A stretch of DNA of 64,000 nt from Bacillus sp. ISL-7 (GCF_018613065.1 NZ_JAGGQW010000041.1:122429-186428), one strand, 5' to 3'; counted from the stretch's first letter, positions 44,840 to 54,450 are shown. Translations and numbers: made by a program. The notes: a model not told the origin generated them from the letters alone.

Positions 44840-45025
44840 TTACTTACTGAACAAACTTCTAACTCCTTTATAAATTAAGACGAGTGAGAAGATTAAAACA
44901 GTTAGTATACCAATGATATCAGTGACTGGGGAAACGCCTTCAAGAAATGAATCAGCTAAAGGAACTCTAATAAGTGCGAAACCAGATAAGATTGTAGCAA
45001 GTAATAAAAAAATTCGATTATCCAT
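44840..45025 (-). CDS. Small two-helix membrane protein, 61 aa
   Basis: Two hydrophobic segments (IFLLLATILSGFALIRV and DIIGILTVLIFSLVLIYKGV) with a short charged loop. The ribosome site AAGGAGGG lies before ATG 45025. No family recognised. Confidence 0.65.
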   Translation of the reverse strand: MDNRIFLLLATILSGFALIRVPLADSFLEGVSPVTDIIGILTVLIFSLVLIYKGVRSLFSK

Positions 45026-45131
45026 TTGGTTTACCCTCCTTCCGATGCGATTGATAAAATATATGTCAATATTGTTACGGATATGTCAATTGCTTAAAAA
45101 ATATAATTACAAAAGAAATGTGTAGAAGTGA

Positions 45132-45332
45132 AATGATTTTAGAAAAAGCGCCTCGTTAGGATATCGAGATTCTTTATGTACGCTTATAAACCATCAAGTA
45201 AAGAAGTCGAAAATTATTAGTGATCAAACATTCGATAATGATGATAGGTTAGAGGTTTCATTAAAAAAAGAAGATCGTAGTGGACATGAGGCAGCAATGC
45301 TCCGGGTCAATAACGAGATTGCAGTTTGGTAA
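45132..45332 (+). pseudogene. Possible gene remnant without start codon
   Basis: A 66-codon open stretch reads like protein (ASLGYRDSLCTLINHQVKK; FDNDDRLEVSLKKEDRSGHE) and ends at TAA 45330, but it begins after a stop without any ATG, GTG or TTG in the first two thirds. A weak terminator (45360-45385) follows. I do not recognise the family. Confidence 0.25.
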
Positions 45333-45359
45333 AAACGCACTTCATAAAACGGAATGATA

Positions 45360-45385
45360 AGCTGCCTTTATTGGTGGCTTTTTTT
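45360..45385 (+). terminator. Terminator-like hairpin upstream of htpG
   Basis: AGCTGCC pairs with GGTGGCT (two G-U), followed by T7. Confidence 0.5.
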
Positions 45386-45426
45386 CACTTTGTTAAAAGA
45401 TTTGTTGAAATAAAAATAGATACATA

Positions 45427-45493
45427 TTGACACGACAACGTGAAATATGATATTTAATTATATGGATTAGCACTCAGGTGGTGAGAGTGCTAA
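45427..45493 (+). promoter_or_regulatory. htpG promoter with perfect CIRCE operator
   Basis: TTGACA at 45427 with an AT-rich -10 region about 17-18 bp on. At 45467-45493 lies TTAGCACTC-N9-GAGTGCTAA, the exact CIRCE consensus bound by HrcA. It is placed after the -10 region, as in groE and dnaK operons, and 72 nt before the htpG ATG. Confidence 0.93.
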
Positions 45494-45564
45494 TAGGTGC
45501 TGATTTACTTTTTAGACAATCTAAATCAGTCTTTACATATTAAGAATAGGAAGGGGCTTTTTCT

Positions 45565-47445
45565 ATGTCGAAGATACAGTTTAAAGCAGAATCTAAACGA
45601 TTACTAGAGATGATGATTAACTCTATTTATTCTCACAAAGAGGTATTTTTAAGAGAGTTAATTTCTAATGCCAGTGACGCCATTGATAAAATTTATTACA
45701 AAGCCTTAACTGACGATGCTTTAAGTTTTGATCAATCCAATTATTATATTAAATTGGAAGCTGACAAAGAAAACCGTACTCTTAAGATTATCGATACAGG
45801 GATCGGGATGACCAAAGAAGAACTGGAAACAAATCTTGGGACGATTGCCAAAAGTGGTTCCCTAGCATTTAAAAAGGAAAACGAATTAAAAGATGGCTAT
45901 GACATTATCGGTCAGTTTGGAGTAGGTTTTTATGCTGCTTTTATGGTTGCTGACGTAGTTACTGTGATTAGTAAAAATTTAGATGGTGATGAGGCTTTTA
46001 AATGGGAATCCACAGGTGCTGATGGATATACGATTGAGCAGGTAGAAAAAGATTCAGTTGGGACAGAAATTATTTTAAAGATTAAAGAAAATAGTGAAGA
46101 TGAAAACTATGATGAGTATTTAGAGGAATATCGCTTAAAAGCGATTATCAAAAAATATTCTGATTTCATCCGTTATCCAATCAAAATGGATGTTAATAAC
46201 AGAAGACTCAAGGAAGGCAGTGAGTCCGAATACGAGGATTATCAAGAAGAAGAAATTATCAATAGCATGGTTCCAATTTGGAAAAAGAATAAGAGCGAGC
46301 TTACCGATGCAGATTACGAGAACTTTTATAACGAAAAACGCTACGGATTTGACAAGCCGATTAAACATATCCATATCAGCGTCGAAGGGACCATTAGATA
46401 TAATTCAATCCTATATATTCCTGAAAAAACTCCGTTCGACTTCTATTCGAAAGAATTTGAAAAGGGCTTAGAACTCTATTCCAATGGGGTTCTGATAATG
46501 GAAAAATGTGCTGACTTGCTGCCAGACCATTTCAGTTTCGTTAAAGGGATGGTCGATTCCGAAGATTTATCTCTTAACATTTCAAGAGAAATGCTCCAGC
46601 ATGATCGCCAATTGAAGCTGATCGCTAAAAACATTAACAAAAACATTAAAAGCGAATTACTAAGCCTTCAAAGGAAAGAACGCGAAAAGTATGAAGAATT
46701 TTATCAATCCTTCGGTCGTCAGTTAAAGTACGGAGTTTATAATGATTTTGGTGCAAACAAAGAATTATTACAGGACCTGATCATGTTCTATTCTTCTAAA
46801 GAGAAGAAATTGGTCACCTTAGATGAATATGTATCAAGAATGCCAGAAGATCAAAAATATATTTATTACGCTTCCGGTGAATCGATTGAACGAATTGAAA
46901 AATTACCACAGGCCGAATTCGTTTCTGAAAAAGGCTATGAAATCTTTTATTTCACTGAGGATATCGATGAATTCGCAATTAAAATGTTAATGACCTACAA
47001 AGAAAAAGAATTCAAGTCGATCTCAAGTGGTGACCTGGGAATCGAAGGGGAAGAAAACAAGGACGATTCCGAATCAACAGAGACGGAAAACAAAGAACTC
47101 TTTGACTATATGAAAAATATTTTAGCTGATAAAGTGAAGGATGTAAGGATTTCAAAAAGGTTAAAGTCCCACCCGGTCTGCCTGGCAACTGAAGGGGAAA
47201 TATCGATTGAAATGGAAAAAATTCTTGCTGCGATGCCGAATAACCAAAATATCAAAGCGGATAAGGTCTTAGAAATCAATAACCATCACGAAGTCTTCCA
47301 ATCATTAAAAGAAGCATTTGAAAATGATAAAGATAAATTAGATCTGTATACCAAGTTATTATACAATCAAGCTCTATTGATTGAAGGATTACCAATTAAT
47401 GACCCAGTAGAATTTACGAATGATATTTGCAAAATAATGGTGTAA
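45565..47445 (+). CDS. htpG: Molecular chaperone HtpG (Hsp90)
   Basis: 626 residues, normal HtpG length. The GHKL ATPase domain shows [24 protein letters not shown] and [15 protein letters not shown]; the middle domain has [14 protein letters not shown] and the dimerisation domain follows to the end. It is a cytosolic ATP-driven chaperone. The start has GGAAGGGG. It stands alone. Its CIRCE site implies HrcA control, unlike the B. subtilis htpG gene, which is known to be independent of HrcA. Confidence 0.97.
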   Translation: MSKIQFKAESKRLLEMMINSIYSHKEVFLRELISNASDAIDKIYYKALTDDALSFDQSNYYIKLEADKENRTLKIIDTGIGMTKEELETNLGTIAKSGSLAFKKENELKDGYDIIGQFGVGFYAAFMVADVVTVISKNLDGDEAFKWESTGADGYTIEQVEKDSVGTEIILKIKENSEDENYDEYLEEYRLKAIIKKYSDFIRYPIKMDVNNRRLKEGSESEYEDYQEEEIINSMVPIWKKNKSELTDADYENFYNEKRYGFDKPIKHIHISVEGTIRYNSILYIPEKTPFDFYSKEFEKGLELYSNGVLIMEKCADLLPDHFSFVKGMVDSEDLSLNISREMLQHDRQLKLIAKNINKNIKSELLSLQRKEREKYEEFYQSFGRQLKYGVYNDFGANKELLQDLIMFYSSKEKKLVTLDEYVSRMPEDQKYIYYASGESIERIEKLPQAEFVSEKGYEIFYFTEDIDEFAIKMLMTYKEKEFKSISSGDLGIEGEENKDDSESTETENKELFDYMKNILADKVKDVRISKRLKSHPVCLATEGEISIEMEKILAAMPNNQNIKADKVLEINNHHEVFQSLKEAFENDKDKLDLYTKLLYNQALLIEGLPINDPVEFTNDICKIMV

Positions 47446-47519
47446 TCTTCAAATGAACTGGCCGTTATCGCATAAAGTGAGGGCGGCTTTTTAATTTTCA
47501 TAGGTAAGTAACTAAAATG

Positions 47520-47760
47520 GTAATATTTAGATCATTGGCGACAGAAATCTAATAAAAATGGCTAATATGGTATCCAATAGGGCTTATTGGCAACAATATT
47601 CCGATAAAAAAGGTGAAAAATGAATCCAATAGGGCTTATTGGCGACAATAATCCGATAAAAAAGGCTAAAATAGTATCCAATAGAGCTCATTGGCGATGT
47701 TTTTTAGATGAAAAATCCATGAAATGTATCCAATCAGTGTTTTTAATAACAATAATAGGC
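47520..47760. repeat. Tandem array B: 52-bp units with CCAATA/TATTGG palindrome
   Basis: ATCCAAT starts units at 47572, 47624, 47676 and 47728, each 52 bp apart; a diverged unit occupies 47520-47571 and the last is partial. The better units share CCAATAGGGCTTATTGG and then GACAATAATCCGATAAAAAA. The period equals that of array A (14387-14555), but the sequences are unrelated. No spacers and no ORF. The array fills most of the 47446-47828 gap. Confidence 0.88.
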
Positions 47761-47828
47761 GGTTTTCTGAAGGTCTACTATTATTGGAGCTAGTTGTTGA
47801 TTTTATTTATTTTCCTTACAATTTTTAG

Positions 47829-48164
47829 AGATCAGGAAGATTGACGCGTGATTGGGCTGAAACAACGCATCGTTCCGAAACGGACCAAGTTCAGAAGTCT
47901 AAATATGATGCTACTGCTGATACGGACAGATTGATCGCGAAGCAGGTTGCTGCCATTGCCGAAAAACGCGGCGTACCTCGCGCCCAAATTGCACTTGCTT
48001 GGTTGCTGCAAAAGGAACCGGTAACAGCTCCTATTATTGGGGCTACAAAAATATCGCATCTTGAAGATGCAGTACCAGCTCTTTCAATTAAGCTAACACC
48101 TGAAGAAATAGCATCACTAGAGGAACCATATGTACCGCACCCTGTAGTTGGTCCCTTAGTTTAG
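47829..48164 (+). pseudogene. 3' fragment of an aldo/keto reductase gene
   Basis: The frame encodes only the C-terminal third of an aldo/keto reductase: TRDWAETTHRSETDQVQKSK, then ADTDRLIAKQVAAIAEKRGV, IALAWLLQKEPVTAPIIGAT and a normal end. The barrel strands with the catalytic Tyr and Lys are missing; similarity begins at about 47838 (GRLTRDW). A TTG at 47841 could be read as a start but no ribosome site is present. It borders the 52-bp array, where the break may have occurred. Confidence 0.82.
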
Positions 48165-48226
48165 GTCAACTTGAGATATACATTGTGCTTTAACGGTCTA
48201 CATGATAACAAAGACATAACAGTAAA

Positions 48227-48255
48227 GAAACGGATGATTTTTCTCATCCGTTTTT
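48227..48255. terminator. Bidirectional terminator
   Basis: AAACGGATGA pairs with TCATCCGTTT, with A and T tracts on the two sides. Confidence 0.85.
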
Positions 48256-48269
48256 CATTTTTGTTCGAA

Positions 48270-49658
48270 TTAATTGAGATACTGTCTTAATATACTTAGT
48301 CCTATTTTTAACTCTTCTAATGAGTTAGTGGAAGCAAGTGCAATTCGCAAATACTTATCAGGGGTGGTCTGCCCACTTAAAAAACGATCAGAATGAAAGA
48401 CTCTAATACCTTGTCTTTTTAAATCCGATTCTAGCTGAAAGGCGTCGTTAAATCCATGAATTGGAAGCCAACGATAAAAACTAAAAGGGTGTCCAACATT
48501 CTTCCTTAAAGGAAAATATTCAAAATAAATATCATTTGCAGTTTGTGCAAGCTGTTTCTTTAGAGAGACAATTTCATGAGCCTTCCCTGATAAGATTAGC
48601 TCTGTGATCACTTCTGCATCAAAAGAAGAGGTTTTTACATTGATGTTAAAAATAGCCCGCTGAATTTTCTCACGTAACGCATCCCCGTAGACCATATAGG
48701 CAACTCTTAATCCAGAACAAATGGACTTAGAGGTGCCGCAAATATAAATGCTCTGTTCTGGGAGTGAATTGAACATTGGCTGCTGGTAATCGGAGATTAT
48801 ACCTGCAGTCAGAAATGCATGAATATCATCCTCAATTAAAATTAAACGATGCTTACTGATGACCGCAGCTAATTCTTGCTTTCGAAACTCTGGAACCATC
48901 ACTGTGGTAGGATTACAGCAAGAGGGCATTAGGAAAATTCCGTGTATATTTATTTGGCTGCACTGCTTTTCAAGTTCGTCTGGTAACATCCCAAACTCGT
49001 CTCCGAGAATGGGGACTAACTGAATATGGAACATTTTTGCTAATTCAATAAAATTCGAATACGTGTATAAATCGGTGGCAATTCTATTGCCAGGCTCAAA
49101 CAAAGCAGCTAAAGCAATTGCCAGTGCATTTTGGGCACCAGAAACGATTGCTATATGCTCATGGTCCGTGTGAATTCCGTATGATTCCATCCAGTTTAGA
49201 GCTGCCGTTTTTTGATGTAGAATCCCTGTCGGTTCGTTGTAATTTAATAGCTGTTCTACATAACTTTTGTTCACAACCTTTTGAATAACCTCTGTTACGA
49301 TAGCATTGGTTTGCTCAAACGATGCCGCAAATCCGAGCTCAATGAGGTTTGCTGTTTTATCAGCGGAAATGGTTATTGAACGGGCGGCATTTGGTGCTAC
49401 AAAGGTTCCATTCCCCGTAACGGCATAAATTAATCCCTTTACCTCACATATTTTGTAGGCACGGGTAATCGTGGTGAAGTTTAAATCAAGAAAGTCCGCT
49501 AATTCTCGTTGCGGAGGTAACTTTGTCCCAGGGGCCAAAAAGCCATTAATAACATCCTGTTCAAGTAATAACGCAAGAGATTTATAAAAAGGACGATTTA
49601 AGGCTTTCTTATCAGGTTTCCAAGACATTGGATAATTTTCAAATGAATTGATTGGCAT
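48270..49658 (-). CDS. MocR-type regulator (GntR helix-turn-helix plus aminotransferase fold)
   Basis: 462 residues. The N-terminal GntR winged helix is visible in LAPGTKLPPQRELADFLDLN and FTTITRAYKICEVKGLIYAV. A class I aminotransferase-like domain follows, with the PLP lysine in ICGTSKSICSGLRVAY and IEDDIHAFL. MocR proteins bind PLP and sense amino acids or related molecules. It is divergent from azlC-azlD with two matching palindromes between, so it most likely controls those genes and itself. The start follows GAGGTG. Confidence 0.92.
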   Translation of the reverse strand: MPINSFENYPMSWKPDKKALNRPFYKSLALLLEQDVINGFLAPGTKLPPQRELADFLDLNFTTITRAYKICEVKGLIYAVTGNGTFVAPNAARSITISADKTANLIELGFAASFEQTNAIVTEVIQKVVNKSYVEQLLNYNEPTGILHQKTAALNWMESYGIHTDHEHIAIVSGAQNALAIALAALFEPGNRIATDLYTYSNFIELAKMFHIQLVPILGDEFGMLPDELEKQCSQINIHGIFLMPSCCNPTTVMVPEFRKQELAAVISKHRLILIEDDIHAFLTAGIISDYQQPMFNSLPEQSIYICGTSKSICSGLRVAYMVYGDALREKIQRAIFNINVKTSSFDAEVITELILSGKAHEIVSLKKQLAQTANDIYFEYFPLRKNVGHPFSFYRWLPIHGFNDAFQLESDLKRQGIRVFHSDRFLSGQTTPDKYLRIALASTNSLEELKIGLSILRQYLN

Positions 49659-49681
49659 AGTACACCTCTAATAAATTTGTT

Positions 49682-49708
49682 CCATACAATCATATCATTT
49701 TTGTATGG
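49682..49708. promoter_or_regulatory. Candidate MocR operator 1
   Basis: CCATACAA-N11-TTGTATGG, a perfect 8-bp inverted repeat just upstream of the regulator gene. Confidence 0.7.
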
Positions 49709-49780
49709 AATTCTTATAATGAAATCAGATCGTTTGAAAAGGTGAATTCACGAGTTTATTTTATTTGAAAAAAAACTTTG

Positions 49781-49806
49781 TACCCCCGTTTTGATAAAAG
49801 GGGGTA
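49781..49806. other. Hairpin between the two candidate operators
   Basis: TACCCCC pairs with GGGGGTA around a 12-nt loop, followed by TTTCT; perhaps an attenuator or terminator in the divergent control region. Confidence 0.4.
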
Positions 49807-49830
49807 TTTCTATGTAGGGATAATTGTAAT

Positions 49831-49858
49831 CCATACAATTATCTTGTTTTTTGTATGG
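49831..49858. promoter_or_regulatory. Candidate MocR operator 2
   Basis: CCATACAA-N12-TTGTATGG, 51 bp before the azlC start. A third half-site TTGTATG follows at about 49863. Confidence 0.7.
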
Positions 49859-49908
49859 ATTTTGTATGTTAAATTTAAATAAATTTAGCAATCGAGGATG
49901 TGAATCAT

Positions 49909-50622
49909 TTGAAAAAAAGAAATCAAATATGGATTGCATTTCGTGCGGCTTTTCCATATACAGTCCCCATTTTTGCTGGATTTGTATTCTTGGGAATCGC
50001 ATATGGCATCTATATGAATTCATTAGGGTTTCGTGCAATTTACCCGATTCTGATGAGTCTATTCATATTTGCAGGATCAATGGAGTTTGTGGCAGCCAAT
50101 TTATTGCTTTTCGCGTTCAATCCGATTAACGCCCTTTTTCTAACTTTAATGGTGAATGCACGACATTTGTTTTACGGCATATCCATGCTGGATAAGTATA
50201 AGGGAATTGGGAAAAAGAAGTTTTACATGATTTATGGGCTTTGCGATGAGTCTTTTTCTATCAATTGTACCGTTGATATTCCGAAGAATGTAGACAAGGG
50301 CTGGTTAATGTTCTTTGTGACACTACTCAATCACTCTTATTGGGTCATTGGTTCAACAATTGGCGGTATTTTTGGATCTTTTGTCAAGTTCAACACAGAA
50401 GGGCTCGATTTTGTTATGACGGCTCTCTTTGTAGTCATTTTCATTGAACAGTGGATGAAAGAGAAAAAGCAACACAGTGCTCTCATCGGTGTTGGGCTTT
50501 CAACGGTCAGTCTCTTTATTTTTGGCGGAGACCACTTCATTATCCCTGCGATGTTTGCAATTCTTGGGTTACTGACCCTCATTAGAAAGCCATTGGAGAA
50601 AGTTGAGGTTAGCACCATATGA
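49909..50622 (+). CDS. azlC: AzlC family branched-chain amino acid exporter subunit
   Basis: 237 residues with five or six membrane helices and AzlC hallmarks: [49 protein letters not shown] and YGLCDESFS. AzlC works with the small AzlD subunit to export branched-chain amino acids or analogues such as azaleucine. TTG 49909 is preferred because GAGG lies at a proper distance; a GTG 9 nt earlier is too close. It overlaps azlD by 4 nt (ATGA). Since azlD is frameshifted, the exporter may be inactive. Confidence 0.88.
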   Translation: MKKRNQIWIAFRAAFPYTVPIFAGFVFLGIAYGIYMNSLGFRAIYPILMSLFIFAGSMEFVAANLLLFAFNPINALFLTLMVNARHLFYGISMLDKYKGIGKKKFYMIYGLCDESFSINCTVDIPKNVDKGWLMFFVTLLNHSYWVIGSTIGGIFGSFVKFNTEGLDFVMTALFVVIFIEQWMKEKKQHSALIGVGLSTVSLFIFGGDHFIIPAMFAILGLLTLIRKPLEKVEVSTI

Positions 50623-50949
50623 CAATGAGTTTAACGCAACAGATTATTACGATTGCTATGGTGGTTTTGGGCACAGTGCTTACAAGGTTTCTTCCATTCA
50701 TCGTTTTCCCATCGGGTAAGCCTACGCCGCATTGTACAATATCTCGGTAAAGTGCTGCCAGCAGCAGTAATTGGGCTTTTGGTCATTTATTGTTTTAAGG
50801 ACGTGAGTTTAATTTCTGGAAGTCACGGTTTACCCGAATTGATTGGGGTAGTAGTAGTGGCGTTGCTTCACTTATGGAAGAAAAACATGCTCCTGTCTAT
50901 AGCTGGAGGAACGATTGTATACATGATTTTGGTTCAATTGGTATTTTAA
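50619..50949 (+). pseudogene. azlD: AzlD family transporter subunit with a frameshift
   Basis: ATG 50619 starts [19 protein letters not shown] and runs to [12 protein letters not shown], then goes out of frame to a stop. From about 50734 the next frame continues [20 protein letters not shown] to LVQLVF with a normal stop at 50949. In AzlD proteins 'KPTP..xxYLGKVLP' is continuous, so one extra T near 50733 (or two lost bases) explains the break. Without the shift it would be a normal subunit of about 109 residues with four helices. Confidence 0.85.
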
Positions 50950-51019
50950 TTCATCACGTATTACTATTTCTTCACTCTATGGTGATGGTCGTTTCAATAA
51001 ATCAAAGGGGTAGGTATTT

Positions 51020-51406
51020 GTGAAAAAGAAAATTGACGAGGATCAAATTTATGAAAAACACTACGAAGCTGGTTTTGCAGAAGCAAATCTAGAAGTGCAG
51101 GACCATATGGTGAATGCGTATGGTACTGTTCATGGAGCAGTTATATACGCTTTAGCAGACCACGCATTTTCGGCAGCTTGTAATGCATATCGAAAAACTT
51201 CAGTAGGACTCTCGACAACTATCCAGTTTATTGAAGCAGCAAAACCAGGACACAGAATAGTTGCCCGTGCGACAGAAATAAGACGAAACTTTCGTACAGG
51301 ATTCTATCGAATTGACATTTTTCATGAGCAAAATCTAATTGCAACCATGGAGGCAGTGTCATATCGTAAAGATCATTATTTTATTGAGCTCGATGAACAA
51401 GTTTAA
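51020..51406 (+). CDS. PaaI-type hotdog thioesterase
   Basis: 128 residues, one hotdog domain. The active region NAYGTVHGAVIYALADHAFS matches PaaI-like thioesterases, in which the HGG/HGA segment and an acidic residue shape the site; TTIQFIEAAKPGHRIVARAT follows. It would hydrolyse an aryl- or acyl-CoA. The start is GTG 51020 with AGGGGTAGG upstream. No CoA pathway genes are adjacent. Confidence 0.9.
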   Translation: MKKKIDEDQIYEKHYEAGFAEANLEVQDHMVNAYGTVHGAVIYALADHAFSAACNAYRKTSVGLSTTIQFIEAAKPGHRIVARATEIRRNFRTGFYRIDIFHEQNLIATMEAVSYRKDHYFIELDEQV

Positions 51407-51408
51407 GT

Positions 51409-51819
51409 ATGATATATGAAGTAGTGGCAAAATTATTGAAAAAAAGAGCCGTTTATACAGCCACTCTTGTACCTTTGACTTATGTACCTTTGCCAGCAAA
51501 AGAATTAATCAATCGACTACGAAAAAACTTCGATTAATTTTTTTATTATGGGAGAAGAGGTCTTGGTTTTGATGAAAAAATACCGCAAGAAATCCTAAAC
51601 CAGGTACGTGCGCTAGTACAGCCAAAACTGATTTCCATTCTTGGGTCAATGGAAGAATCCGAGAATAAGTCAAAAAACGGCAAGCAAAGGCGGAAGTATT
51701 TGGGGATGTTATTAAGAAATATAGAAACATTCAAAGAAAACCATTGGTGGAAGTTATGGGACGTGATTCATAAAACATTAATAATAAAGAACCAGGAATT
51801 ACAATCCAAGGAGGTGTAG
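51409..51819 (+). pseudogene. Unknown protein gene, apparently interrupted by in-frame TAA
   Basis: ATG 51409 starts 42 protein-like codons (TATLVPLTYVPLPAKELINR) ending at TAA 51535-51537. The same frame continues for 93 codons (GRRGLGFDEKIPQEILNQVR, QRRKYLGMLLRNIETFKENH) to TAG 51817-51819. The total would be 136 residues. I do not recognise the family. Against it: no good ribosome site before the ATG, and an AT-rich hairpin with T7 (51503-51543), which may be the terminator of the thioesterase gene, spans the TAA. Confidence 0.5.
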
Positions 51820-52040
51820 TCCTGGTACTAAAATCCAATCTTTGCGTCAGTCTAACCAATAGAAGGAATGGTCTGTTGCAAATCGCCGGCCCTAACAAAG
51901 CACCGCGGGGTGTCTTGAACAGCAGGTTCATGACAAGGGTTCAATTCCCTTCCTGATGGAATGACGTGAGAATCGTCACGGTATGTCTCTTTTCTTGGTT
52001 CGGAGGCGAAGGGTAGATTTTTATAGATTTTAGTAACCAG
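51820..52040. other. GC-richer intergenic stretch with several hairpins
   Basis: No ORF. Hairpins CACC-GCGG-GGTG (near 51900), AAGGG-TTCAATT-CCCTT (51937-51953), enclosed imperfectly by CAGCAGG/CCTGATG, and TGACGTGAGAATCGTCA (near 51962). AAGGG-TTCAATT-CCCTT looks like a tRNA T-arm, but no matching acceptor stem is present. It may be a structured RNA or a remnant of one. Confidence 0.3.
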
Positions 52041-52048
52041 GAACAGCA

Positions 52049-52963
52049 ATGTCAAAAACAAATCAAAAAATCGTTCCGCATTTATGGTATAACAAGGAGG
52101 CAAAAGAAGCAGCCGAGTTTTACACTTCGGTATTCCCGGAATCAAAAATTACGAATGTAACCACAATTCACGACACACCATCAGGTGACTCCGATATTGT
52201 CTCGTTTGAACTTTGGGGGCAGAAGTTCATGGCAATCAGTGCAGGGCCCTATTTCAATCTCAATCCGTCAGTGTCTATCGTCGTAAATTTTGACCCATCG
52301 CGAGAAAAAGAAGCGGGAGAAAAAATAAATGAGGTTTGGAACAAATTGTCCGAAGGTGGCACCGTGTTAATGCCACTTGATAAGTATCCGTTCAGTGAGA
52401 AGTTTGGCTGGATTCAGGATAAGTATGGTTTGTCCTGGCAGTTAATCCTTACCAATCCAGATGGTGAAGAGCGGCCTTCATTAGTGCCGTCACTTTTGTT
52501 TGTCGGCGATAATTGCGGCAATGCAGAAGAGGCGATTAATTTTTATTTATCCGTATTTAAGAACGCAAAGCAGGGACTTATCGCCCGCTACCCTAAGGGC
52601 ATGGAACCTGACAAAGAAGGAACCATCATGTTCTCTGATTTCATGCTTGAAAATCAGTGGTTTTCCGCAATGGATAGCGCGCATGAGCACAAATTCAGTT
52701 TTAACGAGTCATTCTCATTTATGGTGTACTGCGACACACAAGAAGAGATTGATTACTACTGGGAAAGGCTCTCTGCCGTTCCTGAAGCCGAGCAATGCGG
52801 CTGGCTGAAAGATAAGTTTGGCCTATCCTGGCAGATTGTGCCAACTGAGATGGACGAGATGATGAGCAAAGGCACTCCAGAGCAACTTGCGCGCCTAACG
52901 GAAGCATTTCTTAAAATGAAGAAATTTGATCTTGTGAAATTACAGAAAGCATACAAGGGATAA
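52049..52963 (+). CDS. VOC superfamily protein, duplicated PhnB-like domains
   Basis: 304 residues in two similar halves. The first is [20 protein letters not shown] ... [16 protein letters not shown], and the second starts [20 protein letters not shown] ... [16 protein letters not shown]. This is the PhnB/3-demethylubiquinone methyltransferase-like branch of the VOC fold, whose reaction is unknown. The ATG has CCAGGAAC upstream. It stands alone. Confidence 0.88.
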   Translation: MSKTNQKIVPHLWYNKEAKEAAEFYTSVFPESKITNVTTIHDTPSGDSDIVSFELWGQKFMAISAGPYFNLNPSVSIVVNFDPSREKEAGEKINEVWNKLSEGGTVLMPLDKYPFSEKFGWIQDKYGLSWQLILTNPDGEERPSLVPSLLFVGDNCGNAEEAINFYLSVFKNAKQGLIARYPKGMEPDKEGTIMFSDFMLENQWFSAMDSAHEHKFSFNESFSFMVYCDTQEEIDYYWERLSAVPEAEQCGWLKDKFGLSWQIVPTEMDEMMSKGTPEQLARLTEAFLKMKKFDLVKLQKAYKG

Positions 52964-53106
52964 TAGGAATAACAGCCTACGGAAGATCTGAGTTAGTCGA
53001 TCAAATGATGAAGAGTTCAGAGAAATGCTTATATGAACCTAAATGTTCCCTTGATGAATGATAATTTTACATAAAAATGTTATTGAATTAACGGGTGCAA
53101 GAGTTT

Positions 53107-53134
53107 AAAATCCGGCTACATAGCCGGATTTTTT
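53107..53134 (+). terminator. Strong intrinsic terminator
   Basis: AAAATCCGGCTA pairs with TAGCCGGATTTT around CA, with T6. It lies 144 nt after the VOC gene. The rest of 52964-53327 holds nothing else I can support. Confidence 0.85.
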
Positions 53135-53327
53135 GTTCTTCGACTAACGAAGAAGTGTAGCTCAATAAAAAGTATCTTTGTATAAAGGAGTATTTATTTT
53201 AGTATAGAATGAATAAATTAAGATAAATATTACCGTTTTTTATCCTCTAAATACCCATCATTGTTTAAAAAATATGTTAGGATGGACATGAAATTACACT
53301 TATAAATAATTAAACGGGGGCAATCTA

Positions 53328-54353
53328 ATGTATAGCTTTAAGAACGATTACAGTGAAGGCGCACATCCTAGAATATTAAATGCTTTAATAGAATCCAACC
53401 TTGTCCAAGTGGATGGCTATGGAGAGGATCAATTTTCCCAAAAAGCGGTTGAACTGTTAAAGGAGAGAATGGGCCGGACAGACGTTGACATTCACCTCTT
53501 ATCAGGCGGGACACAAACAAATCTAATTGCGATTTCTGCTTTCTTAAGACCGCACGAAGCAGCAATGGCAGCGAGTACTGGCCATATTTTGGGGCATGAA
53601 ACAGGAGCCATTGAAGCGACAGGACATAAAGTACTATCAATTGAAACAGAGAACGGGAAACTTACCCCATCTGATGTGAAAGCGGTACTCGACGGTCATC
53701 CGGATGAGCATATGGTCAAACCTAAGCTTGTATACATATCCAACTCCACCGAAATTGGCTCAATTTATAACCGGAGTGAACTCGTGCAGTTAAGTGATTT
53801 TTGTAAAAAGAACCATCTCATATTATATATGGATGGTGCAAGGTTAGGCTCAGCGCTTTGTTCAACAGAAAATGATCTTCAGTTAAGCGATCTGCCAACA
53901 CTTGTGGATGCCTTCTATATCGGGGGAACAAAGAATGGGGCACTTATTGGTGAGGCTTTGGTGATTTGCAAGGATTCTCTTAAGGAGGATTTCCGATACC
54001 ATATGAAGCAAAAGGGAGCACTGCTCGCGAAAGGGAGACTTTTGGGCACTCAGTTTCTTGAACTGTTCAGGGACAATTTGTTCTTTGATTTGGCCGCGCA
54101 TGCTAATATGATGGCTACCATTCTTAGAGATGAAATCAGCAAAGCAAATATTCCGTTTCTAACCCATTCTCCATCGAATCAAATCTTTCCGATTTTACCA
54201 AATGCGCTGATTACGGAATTAGAGAAACATTATGCCTTTCATATTTGGGAAAAGGTCGATACCGATCACTCGGCGATTCGACTCGTAACATCCTGGGCAA
54301 CAGAAGAGGAAGAGGTAGCAGCTTTCCTTAAGGATATGAAAAAATTAATGTAA
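53328..54353 (+). CDS. Low-specificity threonine aldolase / beta-eliminating lyase
   Basis: 341 residues, fold type I PLP enzyme. SGGTQTNLIAISAFL binds phosphate, ILYMDGARLGSAL carries the PLP-contacting Asp, and the PLP lysine is in YIGGTKNGALIGEAL. It cleaves L-threonine or allo-threonine to glycine and acetaldehyde. The ribosome site is weak (CGGGGGC, about 7 nt). The following riboswitch and serA also concern serine, glycine and one-carbon metabolism, a meaningful neighbourhood. Confidence 0.92.
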   Translation: MYSFKNDYSEGAHPRILNALIESNLVQVDGYGEDQFSQKAVELLKERMGRTDVDIHLLSGGTQTNLIAISAFLRPHEAAMAASTGHILGHETGAIEATGHKVLSIETENGKLTPSDVKAVLDGHPDEHMVKPKLVYISNSTEIGSIYNRSELVQLSDFCKKNHLILYMDGARLGSALCSTENDLQLSDLPTLVDAFYIGGTKNGALIGEALVICKDSLKEDFRYHMKQKGALLAKGRLLGTQFLELFRDNLFFDLAAHANMMATILRDEISKANIPFLTHSPSNQIFPILPNALITELEKHYAFHIWEKVDTDHSAIRLVTSWATEEEEVAAFLKDMKKLM

Positions 54354-54405
54354 GAAGCGGAAAATAATTTGAACACAAACTTCAAAAAATAATGCATTTT
54401 CTAGC

Positions 54406-54434
54406 TTGATTATTGTAAGAAAATTTGATATAGT
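54406..54434 (+). promoter_or_regulatory. SigA-type promoter of the riboswitch-serA unit
   Basis: TTGATT and TATAGT separated by exactly 17 bp; transcription would start near 54441, just before the riboswitch. Confidence 0.75.
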
Positions 54435-54450
54435 AAGAGAAATTAAAAAG

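Noticed and set aside
51930..51965. tRNA gene suggested by a T-arm-like AAGGG-TTCAATT-CCCTT
   Set aside because: The 7 nt after it (CCTGATG) have no complementary acceptor strand at tRNA distance, and no anticodon arm is visible.
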